Shown piece after piece: positions 23,838-35,700 of a stretch of DNA of 64,000 nucleotides. Source of the DNA: Sphagnum compactum (Eukaryota; Bryophyta; Sphagnopsida; Sphagnales); the NCBI GenBank assembly GCA_965153455.1, contig OZ234495.1, forward strand, positions 23,742,875 to 23,806,874, in the 5' to 3' direction. The translations under genes were made by a program, and so were the position numbers. Position 1 is the first letter of the stretch; every line of letters starts with the position of its first letter. The notes below the pieces were generated by a model. That model worked only from the letters and a program-made list of their open reading frames with translations. It was not told the origin of the DNA and ran no database searches.

Positions 23838-24698
23838 TCACGCTCTACGTCTTTTCTTCGCCGGTCTAGCGTGGAATTCTTCTATGGCTTCTTGGGCATG
23901 TTCCATGTCGGATTCATTTACCCAAGATGCCTCTATTGCATGGTAGCCTTTCCACTTAACTAAGTATTCCCGCTCTCGCCCTCTAAGTTGCCTTGATTTG
24001 AACACGGCCTCTACCTCAAACTCTGGTTCATTATGAACCAAATCCAGTGGAGGCCTTGATTGATGCTCTCTATTAGGCCTTGAGGTGTCGCGGGAGACCG
24101 GTTTCAAAAGGGAAACATGAAATGTGGGATGAACTCTAAGATTTTCCGGTAATTCTAACTTATAAGTGTCGGAAAGTTTCTTTTCCAACACTTTGAATGG
24201 ACCCGCATATGGGCCCATAAACTTATGACTTAACCCTTCGGGCAACCGGAAGTTCTTAATGTTCAACCACACCTTGTCTCCTTCTTGAAACTTCACCTCT
24301 CGTCGGGACTTGTCCGCAAAATCCTTGTACCTTTTGTGCGCATTTTCCAAGTTGGCTTTTGCCAACTCCCACAAGCGCTTCCTTTCTTCATCAAGTTGTG
24401 TGACCATTGGCACTTCCTCACTTGCATCAATCGAAGGTTGTCCTTGTGCGGCCCAAGTCATGGGCACAATTGGTGACTTGCCCGTCACCATTTGGAATGG
24501 GGTGGATCCCGTTGCGGAGTGTACCGAGTTGTTGTAACAAAACTCGGCTAACTCCAAATGATCCACCCAATCTTGTTGATCCGCCGCCACATAATTCCTT
24601 AGGAATTGTTGGATCACCAAGTTCACCCTCTCGGTTTGTCCATCGATTTGGGGCGGAATGAAGTGCTCATCTTGAGTTCCGACCCCATTCGCTTCCAC
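23838..24698 (-). pseudogene. Chromovirus integrase C-terminal part and chromodomain
   Basis: This continues the integrase after a one-base loss near 24650. The third acidic residue of the DDE core is in this frame (IDGQTERVN). It is followed by the integrase C-terminal region (FQEGDKVWLNIKNFRL, KFMGPYAGPFKVLEK, LPENLRVHPTFHVSLLKP) and a chromodomain-like end (FEVEAVFKSRQLRGREREYL, then VKWKGYHAIEASW). The first 15 residues before the homology are probably out-of-frame read-through, so the apparent start Met is not meaningful. In chromoviruses the chromodomain is thought to steer integration towards marked chromatin. Confidence 0.9.
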
Positions 24699-26557
24699 AA
24701 GGCCTTCGAAAACTTACTCGTGAACTTTGGATCCCTATCCGACACTATGTCCTTTGGAAGGCCATGATGCTTGAAAATGTGGGAGAAGAACAACCTCCCC
24801 GTCGCTTGAGCTGTGGCTTCATCCTTTGTGGGAATGAAGTGTGCCATTTTGCTAAATCGATCCACCACAACCATGATGGCATCGAACCCCTTTGAAGGGG
24901 GCAAACTTACCATGAAGTCCATTGACACACTTTCCCACGGCCCTTCGGGAATTGGCAAAGGTTGCAACAAACCCGCTTGCTTCTTGTTGAGGGTCCGGTT
25001 TTGTTGACAAGTTAAATAAGTCTTCACGTACTCCTCCGCATCATCCTTCAAGTTGGGCCAATAGTAGGACTTCTTTAGGAATGTTGTGGTGCACTTTGCA
25101 CCACCATGGCCCGCGAGCGGCCCATCATGACATTCCTTCAAAAGTGTGTCCCTAATTTTCCCTTCCGGCACATAGAGTCGATTTTGCTTATACCACAACA
25201 ATCCATTTTTCAAATGGAAGTGGGACTTGGTTCCATTTTGGATGCTTTGCCTTGCCTCCTTGGCAAAAGCATCCCGGCGGTTTGCTAGCCTAACTTCCTT
25301 TTGAAGTTCCGACTCTCCAGCATACACCACTCTAAGTTGGTGTTTCCGACTCAAGGCATCGGGGACTATGTTCTCCTTTCCTAGCTTGTGCCGGATGTCC
25401 ACATTGAACAAGGCCAATGTGTCTTGCCACCTTTGTTGTTTTGATGACAACTTGGGTTGAGTTGCGAAGTACTTCAAGGTCACATTGTCGGTCCACACCA
25501 CCACATCTTTGGAGCCTATGTAATGGCCCCAAGTTTTGAGGCAATGTATAACGGCCCACATTTCCTTCTCGTGGGTTGGCCACCTTCTCTCCGTTTCACT
25601 CAACTTCGTGCTTTCAAAGGCCACCAGTCTTCCATCTTGCACTATGACACCCCCAATTGCAAAGTCGGAGGCGTCGGAATGGATTTCAAACTCCTTGTCA
25701 AAGTCGGGCAACTTCAACACCAGCGCCTTCACCAAAATGCCCTTCAATGTTTCAAAGGCTTCGTCGCATGCTTCATCCCAATCATAGGTGACGGCGGACT
25801 TCTTCAAAAGGTTTGTCAAAGGGGCCGCTATTCTCGCAAAGTTCTTTATGAACTTGCGATAATAGGAGGCAAATCCCAAAAATGATCTCAAGGCGAGAAC
25901 CGACTTGGGCGGCTCCCGATCCAAAATTGCCTTGACCTTGTGATCATCCATCGTCAAACCTTCTTGAGTTATCCTATGCCCAAGGAAATCCACTTCCGTC
26001 ACCCCAAATTCGCACTTCTCAAGCTTGGCATACAACTTGTTTTCCCTTAGCCTTTGGAACACCTTGCGAAGGTGCTCCGCATGCTTCTCCATGGAGCTAC
26101 TATAAATCAAAATGTCGTCTATGTAGACGACCACAAAATCATCAAGCCATTCGCGAAAAATGTCATTCATGAGGGTGCAAAATGTTGCGGGTGCATTGGT
26201 GAGCCCAAAGGGCATCACCAAGAACTCATATGACCCATACCTTGTGCGACAAGCGGTCTTTTCTTCGTCCCCTTCGGCGATCCTTATTTGGTAATACCCC
26301 GAACGTAGATCAATTCTACTAAAAACCTTGGCTCCCGAGAGACGATCAAATAGATCATCGATGCGAGGTAAAGGATAACGAGTTTTCACCGTTGCCTTAT
26401 TGAGTGCTCTATAATCCACACACATCTTCAAAGTCCCATCCTTCTTGTGAACAAAAAGGACGGGTGCCCCATATGGTGACTTGCTTGGTTTGATGTAACC
26501 TTTCGCAAGAAGTTCCTCAAGTTGAACCTTGAGTTCCTTCAACTCCTCGTGGCTCAT
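24640..26557 (-). pseudogene. Chromovirus reverse transcriptase, RNase H and integrase core
   Basis: The reverse transcriptase has the expected blocks: [42 protein letters not shown], and the catalytic YIDD in [13 protein letters not shown]. RNase H shows [12 protein letters not shown] with downstream conserved acidic residues. The integrase zinc region keeps both His ([11 protein letters not shown]) but the first Cys of the CxxC pair is Tyr ([10 protein letters not shown]). The core has the first two acids ([10 protein letters not shown] and IVSDRDPKF). The frame ends in a short out-of-frame tail after FRP because of the one-base loss near 24650, which separates the core from its catalytic Glu. 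It is separated from gag-protease by another frameshift just upstream. Confidence 0.92.
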
Positions 26558-28317
26558 TCTATATGGGGCCTTGGTGGCGGTTCCACTCCCGGTATCACTT
26601 CAATCGCATGATCAACTCGTCTTTTCGGGGGCAAGTCTTCGGGCAAGTCTTCGGGCATCACATCCGGGAACTCTTCCAAAACCTTCCTTATGCACTTGGC
26701 GGAAGTCACCAACTTGGTGGCTTCCTTGGGCTCATACTCATCCAACACCCGCATGACACACATCATGCCAAAACCCCCCACGAGTTTTCTTTCCCAAGCT
26801 TTTCCTAACATAAAGTGGATGGTTGGACCACCCACACAAGGCAACTCATGTGCCTTGACTCGCACAATCCCACTTTTAGATGGGATTCTAACTAACCTAT
26901 TGTGCCCTTCAATGAGCACATTGTTTTGAGTAATGAATTCCATTCCTAAAACGCACTCCATTCCACCCAAGGTGGAAACTAACAAATCCACTTTTCCTCT
27001 CCAATTGGGAAATTGGAGAGGCACTCCCTTTGCCTGTAGTGTAGTTGAATGGGGAACCCCATCCGCGAAATGCACCTCAATGGGTGCCTTGAGCTCCTCC
27101 AAGTGGAGCTCCATCCTTTCGGCGCTCTCCCGAGTTATGAAATTGTGGGAGGCCCCTATGTCCAATAGACATAAGATTTCCCGCTTAGCAATCTTCCCTT
27201 TCAAGAATATAAGTCGATTGCATTCCGGTTGGGCTAAAGTGGCATTGAGAGCAAGTACCTTAGAGCTCCCAACCCCCGTCTTGGACTTGGGGCAATCTTT
27301 GGAGTAATGCCTCACCTCGTTGCAATTGAAACATGCACCCTTGGCCTTTGCTCCAAAGTCTCCTTTGGTTTGGCTCCCTTTGAAAGGAGCCCCTTTCTTC
27401 ACAAAGCTACCTTTTGGCTTGAACCTCAAGCCTTGGAATTGTTTGGGCTTTTCCTTGGTTGGGCTACCTTGCCCCCGGTTCCACTCCCCCTCATGCCTTG
27501 GCTTTTTGTGAAGGAACTTGTTGTCCTTCTTGAACCCGGATTTGTCGCTCCGCCCCACATCCGAGAAGTTCTCCACTTTTGTGATGGCCTCGGATAGTGA
27601 GGCGGGCCAACTCTCCTCAAGCTTTTGCTTGGCCCAAGTCGGAAGTCCCATCACGAATTGGCACACACGATCCAACTCGTGCATGTGCCGGATCTCCAAC
27701 ATGAGTTCGGAATAGGCCTTCACATATTGCCTCAAATTTTCATTTGTGACATTCACAAGGTCGCGGAGCTTGCACCTAGAAATGTAGTCGGAGTTTCTCG
27801 GAATGAACTCCGCCTCAATGCGATCCTTGAAAAACTCCCACGTATAGCCATGGTTCTTCCCTTCCTCTTGTCTAACTGTCCGCCACAATGTGGCGGCATA
27901 GCCTTTCAAGTAGGATTGGGCAAGCTCCACGGCGGAATTCCGTCCAACTTTGGCGGCATGGATATAATCGTCCATTTCCGCAAGCCAAGCATCCACCACC
28001 TTACGGTCTCGGGCACCATCAAAATTTCCGGGCTTGGCCGGTTGAAACCTTTCACCTTTGAAGGCCCCCGTTTTGAGAGCCGCCACCAACTCACCAAAGT
28101 TGGGCCTATTCATCTTGAGGAGGACTTCAAGTTGCTCCGGGGTGAATAGGACCGAGCTCCGTTGTTCTTCCTCACTCTCGGGTTCAACCTCGGGCTCATC
28201 TTGGTCCTCCCGGAAGTTTAGTTCCTCCCCAATTGATTCCGGCGGGGCTACTAGGTCATCGACGGGCTCCTCAGACCTAGGCTCTGGGGCTAGCTTCCGG
28301 TTCTTCTTGGGTGCCAT
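26554..28317 (-). pseudogene. Chromovirus Gag and protease
   Basis: Gag-like region followed by a CCHC zinc knuckle (CFNCNEVRHYSKDC) and a retropepsin-like protease. The protease motif, normally DTGASHNF, reads DIGASHNF, so the active-site DTG is changed. The likely start is the Met of MAPKKNRKL at about 28317, downstream of the primer site; the open frame extends upstream into the 5' LTR but that part is not expected to be translated. The frame stops at 26554 just before the reverse transcriptase frame begins. Homologous elements usually read through here as one polyprotein, so I infer a one-base loss near 26570. Confidence 0.9.
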
Positions 28318-28346
28318 CCCAAAAATGTCGTTGAGCTTCACCTTGA

Positions 28347-28358
28347 GCTCTGATACCA
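28347..28358 (-). other. Primer binding site, initiator-Met tRNA
   Basis: On the coding strand TGGTATCAGAGC begins two bases after the 5' LTR. This is the usual plant match to the 3' end of initiator-Met tRNA. Confidence 0.93.
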
Positions 28359-28360
28359 CG

Positions 28361-29180
28361 TGACGCGCTCCTTGGTCCCGGGGTGAACCCACTTGAGGGT
28401 TCACCAATGTGAAGTTGCGGAAAGTTGGGACCGAAGGGCACGCTCCCGACTTCCAACTCTAGAAAGGGGTAGAGGGTCGAGTTGGAAGCCCCGGGATTAG
28501 ACTAGGACGATGGACTAGTAGATCAAGCACGAATCTGCATCCAAAACCAACCACAAATGAGTTAGTTCACATTCGGAAACACCCTTGGGTGTTGGAACAA
28601 GTCACGGGCACTTTGGACTACTTGACTCACCACGGCCCGGACTTGGGGGAAGCCACCACCTTCCCCCTTATAGTATTCTCTGCAGCTCGCCACAGAGCCT
28701 ACATCCAAATGGCACAAATTCTTGGGACTCCCGAAATGGAGTCCCGAAACTGTCCCGACGGGACTCCCGGAACTTTGAACGGTCATAACTCCTGACTCCG
28801 GAGTTTGATCGCAACGAGGTCTAAATCAAAGTTGTAGCCCTCGTCGAGATCTTTCCAACGCCATGTCGCACTCCCTGAGGCGACATCGGGAAAGGGTCGA
28901 TTCTCGACTTTTATTGGTCGGGAGTCAAACTGCCAGTTTGACTCCCGGCCCTTTTTTTGCCCATAACTTGGGCTGCAGATGTCCGAATGGCCAATGCGAG
29001 GCCATTTTCGATATTTACGTTTCAAGACCTTTCCAATGACGCCAAGAACACCTCAAGGTGACGTGTTTTGGGCCTTGCTGTCGCGCTCTGAACATTCAGG
29101 AGCCCCGGAGGACTCCAAACCTCCTACTTTTCCAAGTGTTGGGCTTCACCCCCATACTTGGCCAAAGTGGGGTTGCGACA
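28361..29180 (-). repeat. Right LTR (5' LTR) of the chromovirus, 820 bp
   Basis: TG...CA bounded (TGACGCGCTCC to GGTTGCGACA on plus) and uninterrupted. It is followed by CACTT, the same five bases that precede the left LTR. Confidence 0.95.
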
Positions 29181-29793
29181 CACTTTCTTGCAGAAACTTT
29201 CAAAGGATTGCATTTGAAGATGTGCAGGTGCAAGAGTATAATGCAGGGAAACAAAATTTGAAAGGGAAGATGAAAGAAACTTTCACCATGGGTGGGTGGC
29301 TACTAGTGCTCTTTGAAATCATCCTTGTCATTTGCCGGAACCGGTCTGTTTCTCCAATTTATTTGCCAAGTATTGATTTTTGAACTAGCTCTAAACTCAC
29401 ACATTTCATATACTGATGAACTACAAACTGCTACAAACTGCATGAACTTTACAGACTGAAAAATCAGAAATATCAGCCTGATGTGCAAAACATGCTCCTT
29501 GTTAGGCTCCTATTCACACCCTTGTAAAGAAATAAAATTGGTTGCAACTTTCTAAAAGGTACCCCATAATAAATGAGGGTTTGTACTACACTGGGGAATT
29601 TGCAGCTACTAAATGCTTGTGTGTGGGCTCAACATATTCAAGTTCAAACTGCAAAGGTTGTCAGGCTTTCTAAGAAAACCAACTTTTCTAGACTTGGAAG
29701 AGTAGAAGCATTGGGGAGGCTTGTGGCATACCATATCAATTAGCATTTCTAAGGCAAGACCAACATAAGGCTAGTTGTTTGAGTAAGGTACAG

Positions 29794-32700
29794 ATGGAGC
29801 GTGACGAAAATGCAGTCATCAGTGATGCTGATGGTACAGTGGGTCACGATTCAGGAACGGTGGATGCTGATCCCGAAGAAACAACGCTAAACCCCTACAT
29901 TTTAGCACGTAACAGGCGCGTTGCTCAACTCAAACAACGACTTGCAGAAGTTGAAGGAAGCGCACAAGAATTGTGAGTTCTTCTTATACTTGTCTTCACA
30001 TGCATAAATGGAGAGGACCATACAGAATTCAGTAATGGATCGTGCAATCTCCATTGCCTGCACTGTATGAAAGAGTTTGGAAGTCCGACTACGTGCGTGA
30101 GTTTTGTGTATACGCAAATAGTTTGAACACGCTTCAATAATCTTTGTTCTAGTGTTAGATTGTAGCTACTCTCCAAATTCCAATCTATTCTAAATTTTTC
30201 ATGGGGTTAGGGTTTAGGGTTTGAAATCGATGTGTTCGGTGCTACCATGAAATAGGGTTCCTGGTGATCATTTACTACATGCATAGCTTAAAATTAGGTT
30301 TGTATGCTAGTTAGTGGTCATGTGCTTATTGAGACAGTCTTAGTCCAAACTAATTACTCCTTTGCTATATTTTGGAAACACTCGGTCACTTGGCAGTCGT
30401 CACTTCATGGACTCAGCAACCATGCAAGGGAGGAAGAAGACAAATAAGAAGTCCACCCAAAAGGTGGTGGATGGGAGAACACTTGGACACCAAAGCAAGA
30501 GGAGGAGCACTAGGAATGCTAGAAAACCACATCGTCATGTGGTGGAAGAGGAAGGGTCGTCGACATCAGCAGCATCTAGTGAACGCGACACTTCATGTAG
30601 CAGCGACTACAACTCAAAAGCAGAGGAGTCAGAAGGTTCTGAGCTGCCAGTTGCATCTTCAGTTATGAAGGAACAGAATAAGGCACCTAGCAAACGGACC
30701 CCCACACCAAATGTAATGTACCCCTCCCCCCCCCATCAAATATTGTTTCTGAGGTCCATTTTGATGTCAAAGATACTAAAAGTAACAACATTATTGAAGG
30801 CACAATATCTGTGAAATTTCTGACTGGTCCTATATGAGCCTTGCTAGTCCGTATTGAGTTGAAGTTTATTCTAGCAAATGAAACTAAAGCAGAATAAAAA
30901 CATGTAGGCAAGATCTACAACAAAACAAACAAACAAATTCTGGTAAAATGTTAACAAACATTAAAAAGACTCCCCCCCACAGGCTTTGTGACTCAGCCTG
31001 ACTCTATGCCCCGAGCTCCCTCCCTCTCTGTCTGCTGTGTGTTTTTTTCTGCAATCTGGTACTATGTGATTTTGTGTCTTTTGCTACAATTTTGGTGTCT
31101 GATTTTGGTAGCCTGTTATGTGATTTTTTTTCTGGTGTGCAAGTTTGTGTTTTCCTGCAGTCTGGTGTGTGTGATTTTGTGTTTTTTGATGCAATCTCAT
31201 GTGTGAATGATTATTTTTTCCAACAATCCAATCATCCAAACGTCATGTTTTTGCTCAGTAGTGTATTGTTTCCTTACAGATTCCTTAAAGATTTTCAGAG
31301 ATCTTTTTTCTGGTTTATTCTTGACAGATGGATTGTTTTGCTAGTGATCTGATCAACCACTCTCTTCCTTATCATCTGTGGACTTGGTGCACACCTGTTT
31401 TGCATTCACCATCTAGTTTGATATAACACAAACAGAGACAAACAGAACTTTCTTCTCTTCTTTCTCTTCTGACATCATATCTAAACTGAATGCTGCATTT
31501 TATCCCCCTCCAAGATTCCTCAAGAAGCAGTGACATTGGTCTTGACTGTAGATGTATTATTGTCAAGATTGTGTTCCAACTGCACAAGCCACATTGTAAA
31601 GAGATGTGATGCTCTGTGGGCTTTTGTGCCTGAAGAATGTGAAGAAGTATAATTAATGATCCTAGAATTGTCTCCCTGATGAGTTTGCAAATCACTTTTT
31701 TCTTTAGGGATTGCGTGCTTGTCTTACGGTCCAAATGCCCCGTTTGTTACAGGAGAACTGATATGTGCTTACTGGCTCTTAAACTGCACATTAGAGATAG
31801 CCACTTGTAGAACATCTAGTATTGTCTTGTGGGTTTACATGTTACAGCACATAAGCTCCATAAATTTGGAAATGGAAACATAAAATGGGGCCCAGTTAAA
31901 AAGGTAATTGCCAATACTCATTTGTCTGTCTTCAACATTAAGTCTCTCAACTATGATAGAAGGCTTAGGCAATAACACCTTAATTCTTCAAAGGGGGTAA
32001 TTTATGTTATTTACAGTGTCAATCATAGTAGAATGCTGAGTTTTCTCCTTCTGTTCTCGGTCTTGATGTTGGCCATGTATTAAGTGAGTGGAAGGCCAAA
32101 GTTCTTTTGTTTGTACAGAAGAGGACTCATGCTTCCTTACTGGTTCAAACCTCTTCTGATTCTTCTTTGTACAGAGGTTGAGGTTGCTGGTATTAAACAT
32201 GGTGTAGAAAGGGATGGAGAACTCACAAGCCAATGATGGATCCAGTAGGTGTGCATTGGACCACTTCTGTATTCCAGACACATGGGTCTGTGGTGTTGTA
32301 GGGGTCTCGGTAGTACACTTTTTCTTGATTTCCTTTATCAAGATTGGAGATTTTTGCTTGAGCTTGTAATAGTTTCTTTAAATTCAGAGCTTGCAAAGTC
32401 TATCACTATTCTTGGAAATTATTGCCTTTATCCAGAGTGTCTTCAAGCTTTGAGTTAAGATCTAGAATTGTGCCCTTTTTGTTCATCAGAGTTTTTCTTT
32501 TGTATCAGGTTTTCTTTCATGTCCAGAAATAATCTTATAAATCTCCATGATTTCAGTAATGCAAATATGAAGTGATTTTTTTTCAGAAATTTGCTGATCA
32601 TGCTGTGTTCTGTAAAGGGTTAATTAAAGTCTCTCAACAGGCTTAGAAGGTTAAGGCAAAAGCACCTCAAACTTGTTGCCAAAATTTGTTCTGTTTCATA

Positions 32701-35700
32701 TAGAGGTGTCATCTATGTAATCCGTAACACTGGTTCCAGTTAAGTGCTATATGATGGTCAAACCTATAGCTCAGTCTTTGCAAGATCCTAAGAGCATGTA
32801 AGAGAAGCTCGAACATTGGAAAAGCTCACCAATTCTGTTTTTGATTTAAAACTCTTCGTATGTGCCTAAGTCAAAGAAGTTTGTTGTTCATTTGGTATCT
32901 TTGCTAATGAAAAAATTATGGGAGATTTATGGATTCAAATGGGAAAATTGAACGTCAAAGGTTCAATCTTGCTGCCACAACAATAGGAGGAAATGGATGG
33001 CTGTCCTTCATTCTGCATTTTCCAGATCGTATGACTTAGAAAGAAGGTTGTGTAGCCAAGTTTGTAAAACCAGTCCTATGTTATGGAGAAAAGGTCTAGA
33101 GAAGGTCCAAAACTTTCTATTGTGCATCCCAAAAAGTTCGGAAGTCCAAAGTCAATCCCTTGCTATTGGTTGGGTTTAGGGAATTTTCTCTTCGTGTGCC
33201 CTTCTTCTATAGAAAGATCCTATCTGTCATGATTCATCACTGGATTACTTTAGTGATCCATATGTTCTTTCCATAGAACTTTTGGCTGGATACAAAAGAA
33301 AATTGGATTTCCTCTATAAAGTTATACCTCATGGGAAGGTGTTTTCTGAATTTCTCACCAAAAACTTTGTTGGTTGTCTTCAATGTCATCAGTCTTTATG
33401 TGCATGCCTTTTATATGTAGCCCTATTTGTGTGATTAGGATTGTTCATGATTGATAAGTTTGCCATACGAATCTCTGTTTTTTTGGAATTTACATGTCTC
33501 ATGTTGACAATATATGAGCAGACTGTATGTTTTCCTAGCTTCTACCCATTCCCTATGTATAACGTGTTGTGTGTGTGCTTGAGAAAAGAAAGCAACATCA
33601 AAGAAAGCTCGGGTTGAAACCCCACCACTTGTCAATATGGTGAATGCCACTAGGCTACAAAAGACCACATCGGCAGCAATACAAAGTCGCAAGCATGGTG
33701 GTGACTTTGCAAGGTGCAATAATCAGGCATGTAAACATGGTGTTAGAAGTTTAGAATGCACATGGAATGCTGGACAATGTGGGCACACAAGATAGTGGAG
33801 TTCTTGCCAAGTGTCACAATGTCCTAATTGGAAGGTAAGATTGAGCCCTAGGCACAAGGGACTTACAAACTGTTGTGCCACTTGTGGAAGGGCTCCAAGC
33901 AACATGTATGAATCAACATGGGGTGAAGGAGGGGGTGTGTGTGATCAGGGGCTATGTCAAAAGGTGCAACCACATTCACCCATGGGCGGGCAAGCATCAG
34001 ACATGGCCTTGGACAATGAAATAGAAGTAGATGCCCAGCCCAAGGTTTTCGCTGAAAGGGGTATGCAACGACGGGCTTCAAAGCGAGCTATAGAATTTGA
34101 AGCCCAAGAACGAAAGGAGAAAGGCTTGCCAGGCCATAAGGTGCAAGTGACAAGGCATGGCAAAATTGATGGTGCATGTGAAGGGAAGGATGCATGGGAT
34201 GGTGCGATTAGGTCGCTAGCACCTCGGATTTTGAACATGGCAGTGGTTAGGGTTACAGAACAGGACCCTGTAGACATGGCTAGACTCCGGTTGCAATTGG
34301 ATGGGAGATTTGAATATGTAGGTGGTGAATTAAGTGGGGCTGGCTTTAGGGATTGTGTAAGGCGATATATGAAAGGAGAAAGAGCACGCTTAAAAAGAAG
34401 GTATGCACAGAAAGGTGCCAAAGCCTGCCCACTTGAAGTGGACCGAGAACAATGGGAGAAATTAGTGACATATTGGCAACAACGTGAGACTAAGAATAAA
34501 AGTGAACACATGGTTGGTGCAAGAGGGGCAGTTGCAAATGTAAGCCACCTTGGGCGTGGTGGTAAGGTAGCTATAGAAGCAAAATTAGCAAGTTAACCCT
34601 AAAACCTTACTCCGTTGTGATGGCCAAATGGAAATTACAATATGTTGAAGTTATTATGCACTCACATGCCACATACAATGCTGAGCACTGAATAATGTCT
34701 GAAATGGGTGAATGCAGAAATCCAAGCATCGCCGAAGCCCATCAATATCTGAGATGGCTGCTGTGGGACTAGAATCTACTGGCACACCTGGGTACCAAGT
34801 GAGTTTTCCTAGCTGTTTCATTTGTCTTTCCCTATCCTTTCCCTTTCTGTCTTGGTTATGGTTGATTGAGGGGATGTGATTAGCACTGGTATTGCATGGC
34901 CTACCTCAACTAGAAAGTCTGCTAAAGCAGTACCATCATCAGCAGAAGCTGGTGTAGCCTTTCCAAACAGCTTACCAAGTGACATCCCCTCACTGCTTTT
35001 ACTAGTATCTGTCCTAGAAATGATATCATCAGGTACTGTGTCACCTGTGGCATAATGACCCTGTGGATTCAAGGATAAGTTGAGTTCTGTGTTGTCAATG
35101 TAGCAGAAACTTCAGATTTTATCTTCTTGGCTAAATTTCCTCGTAGATAACTTGTTCCTCATATTTGGTCAGTTAGTCCTTAAGCAACCATTGGATGCCC
35201 ACTGAGTACTGATTATGCAATCATTTTAGTTTCACCTCTTCACATATGAGTTCAATATCTTTCAAGTGCCTTATGAGGTCTAATGTTTGTTCAATGCTCC
35301 CAAGGACTCTATTGGCAGTGGCAAACACTCTAATTCATTCCCCAAGCTTAATTGAACTTTTAATGGCTTCTCTTAAAAAAAGGTTTCAAATCACACCAGA
35401 GGCTAAAGTAGAGATCAAAATTGTTTAAACATCCAGCCAAGAGATCAAATCTGATGCCCCTGCAACTTTGAAAAGGCTTCAAAGTTGCAGAGGCTGCAGA
35501 TTTGATCTCTTGGTTAGATTTCAGATTAGACAATTTATTTCTTTGTTTTGGCTAACGTGTGTATAGATGTTGCATCGGTATCCCCTCGGGTACAAATTCT
35601 GCGGTCTATTTAGCTAATCTTTTCACATAGGAGCTCCTCTTTCTTTTTTAGGTTTTTCCTTTTCATTTCTTATTTCATTTTTAATTTCTTTTATTTTTTT

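Larger units (their letters stand above)
21202..29180 (-). mobile_element. Ty3/gypsy chromovirus LTR retrotransposon, complete but defective
   Basis: The element is bounded by LTRs at 21202-23059 (3' LTR on the coding strand, interrupted by a nested solo LTR) and 28361-29180 (5' LTR). It is flanked by a 5-bp target duplication CACTT at 21197-21201 and 29181-29185. The coding strand is minus: gag-protease, reverse transcriptase, RNase H, integrase and a C-terminal chromodomain, the order and ending typical of plant chromoviruses. The primer binding site matches initiator-Met tRNA. Coding is split by single-base frameshifts near 26570 and 24650, and at least two catalytic or metal-binding residues are changed, so it is not autonomous. 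The LTRs show about twenty differences by eye over some 820 bp, so insertion is fairly recent. Confidence 0.95.
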
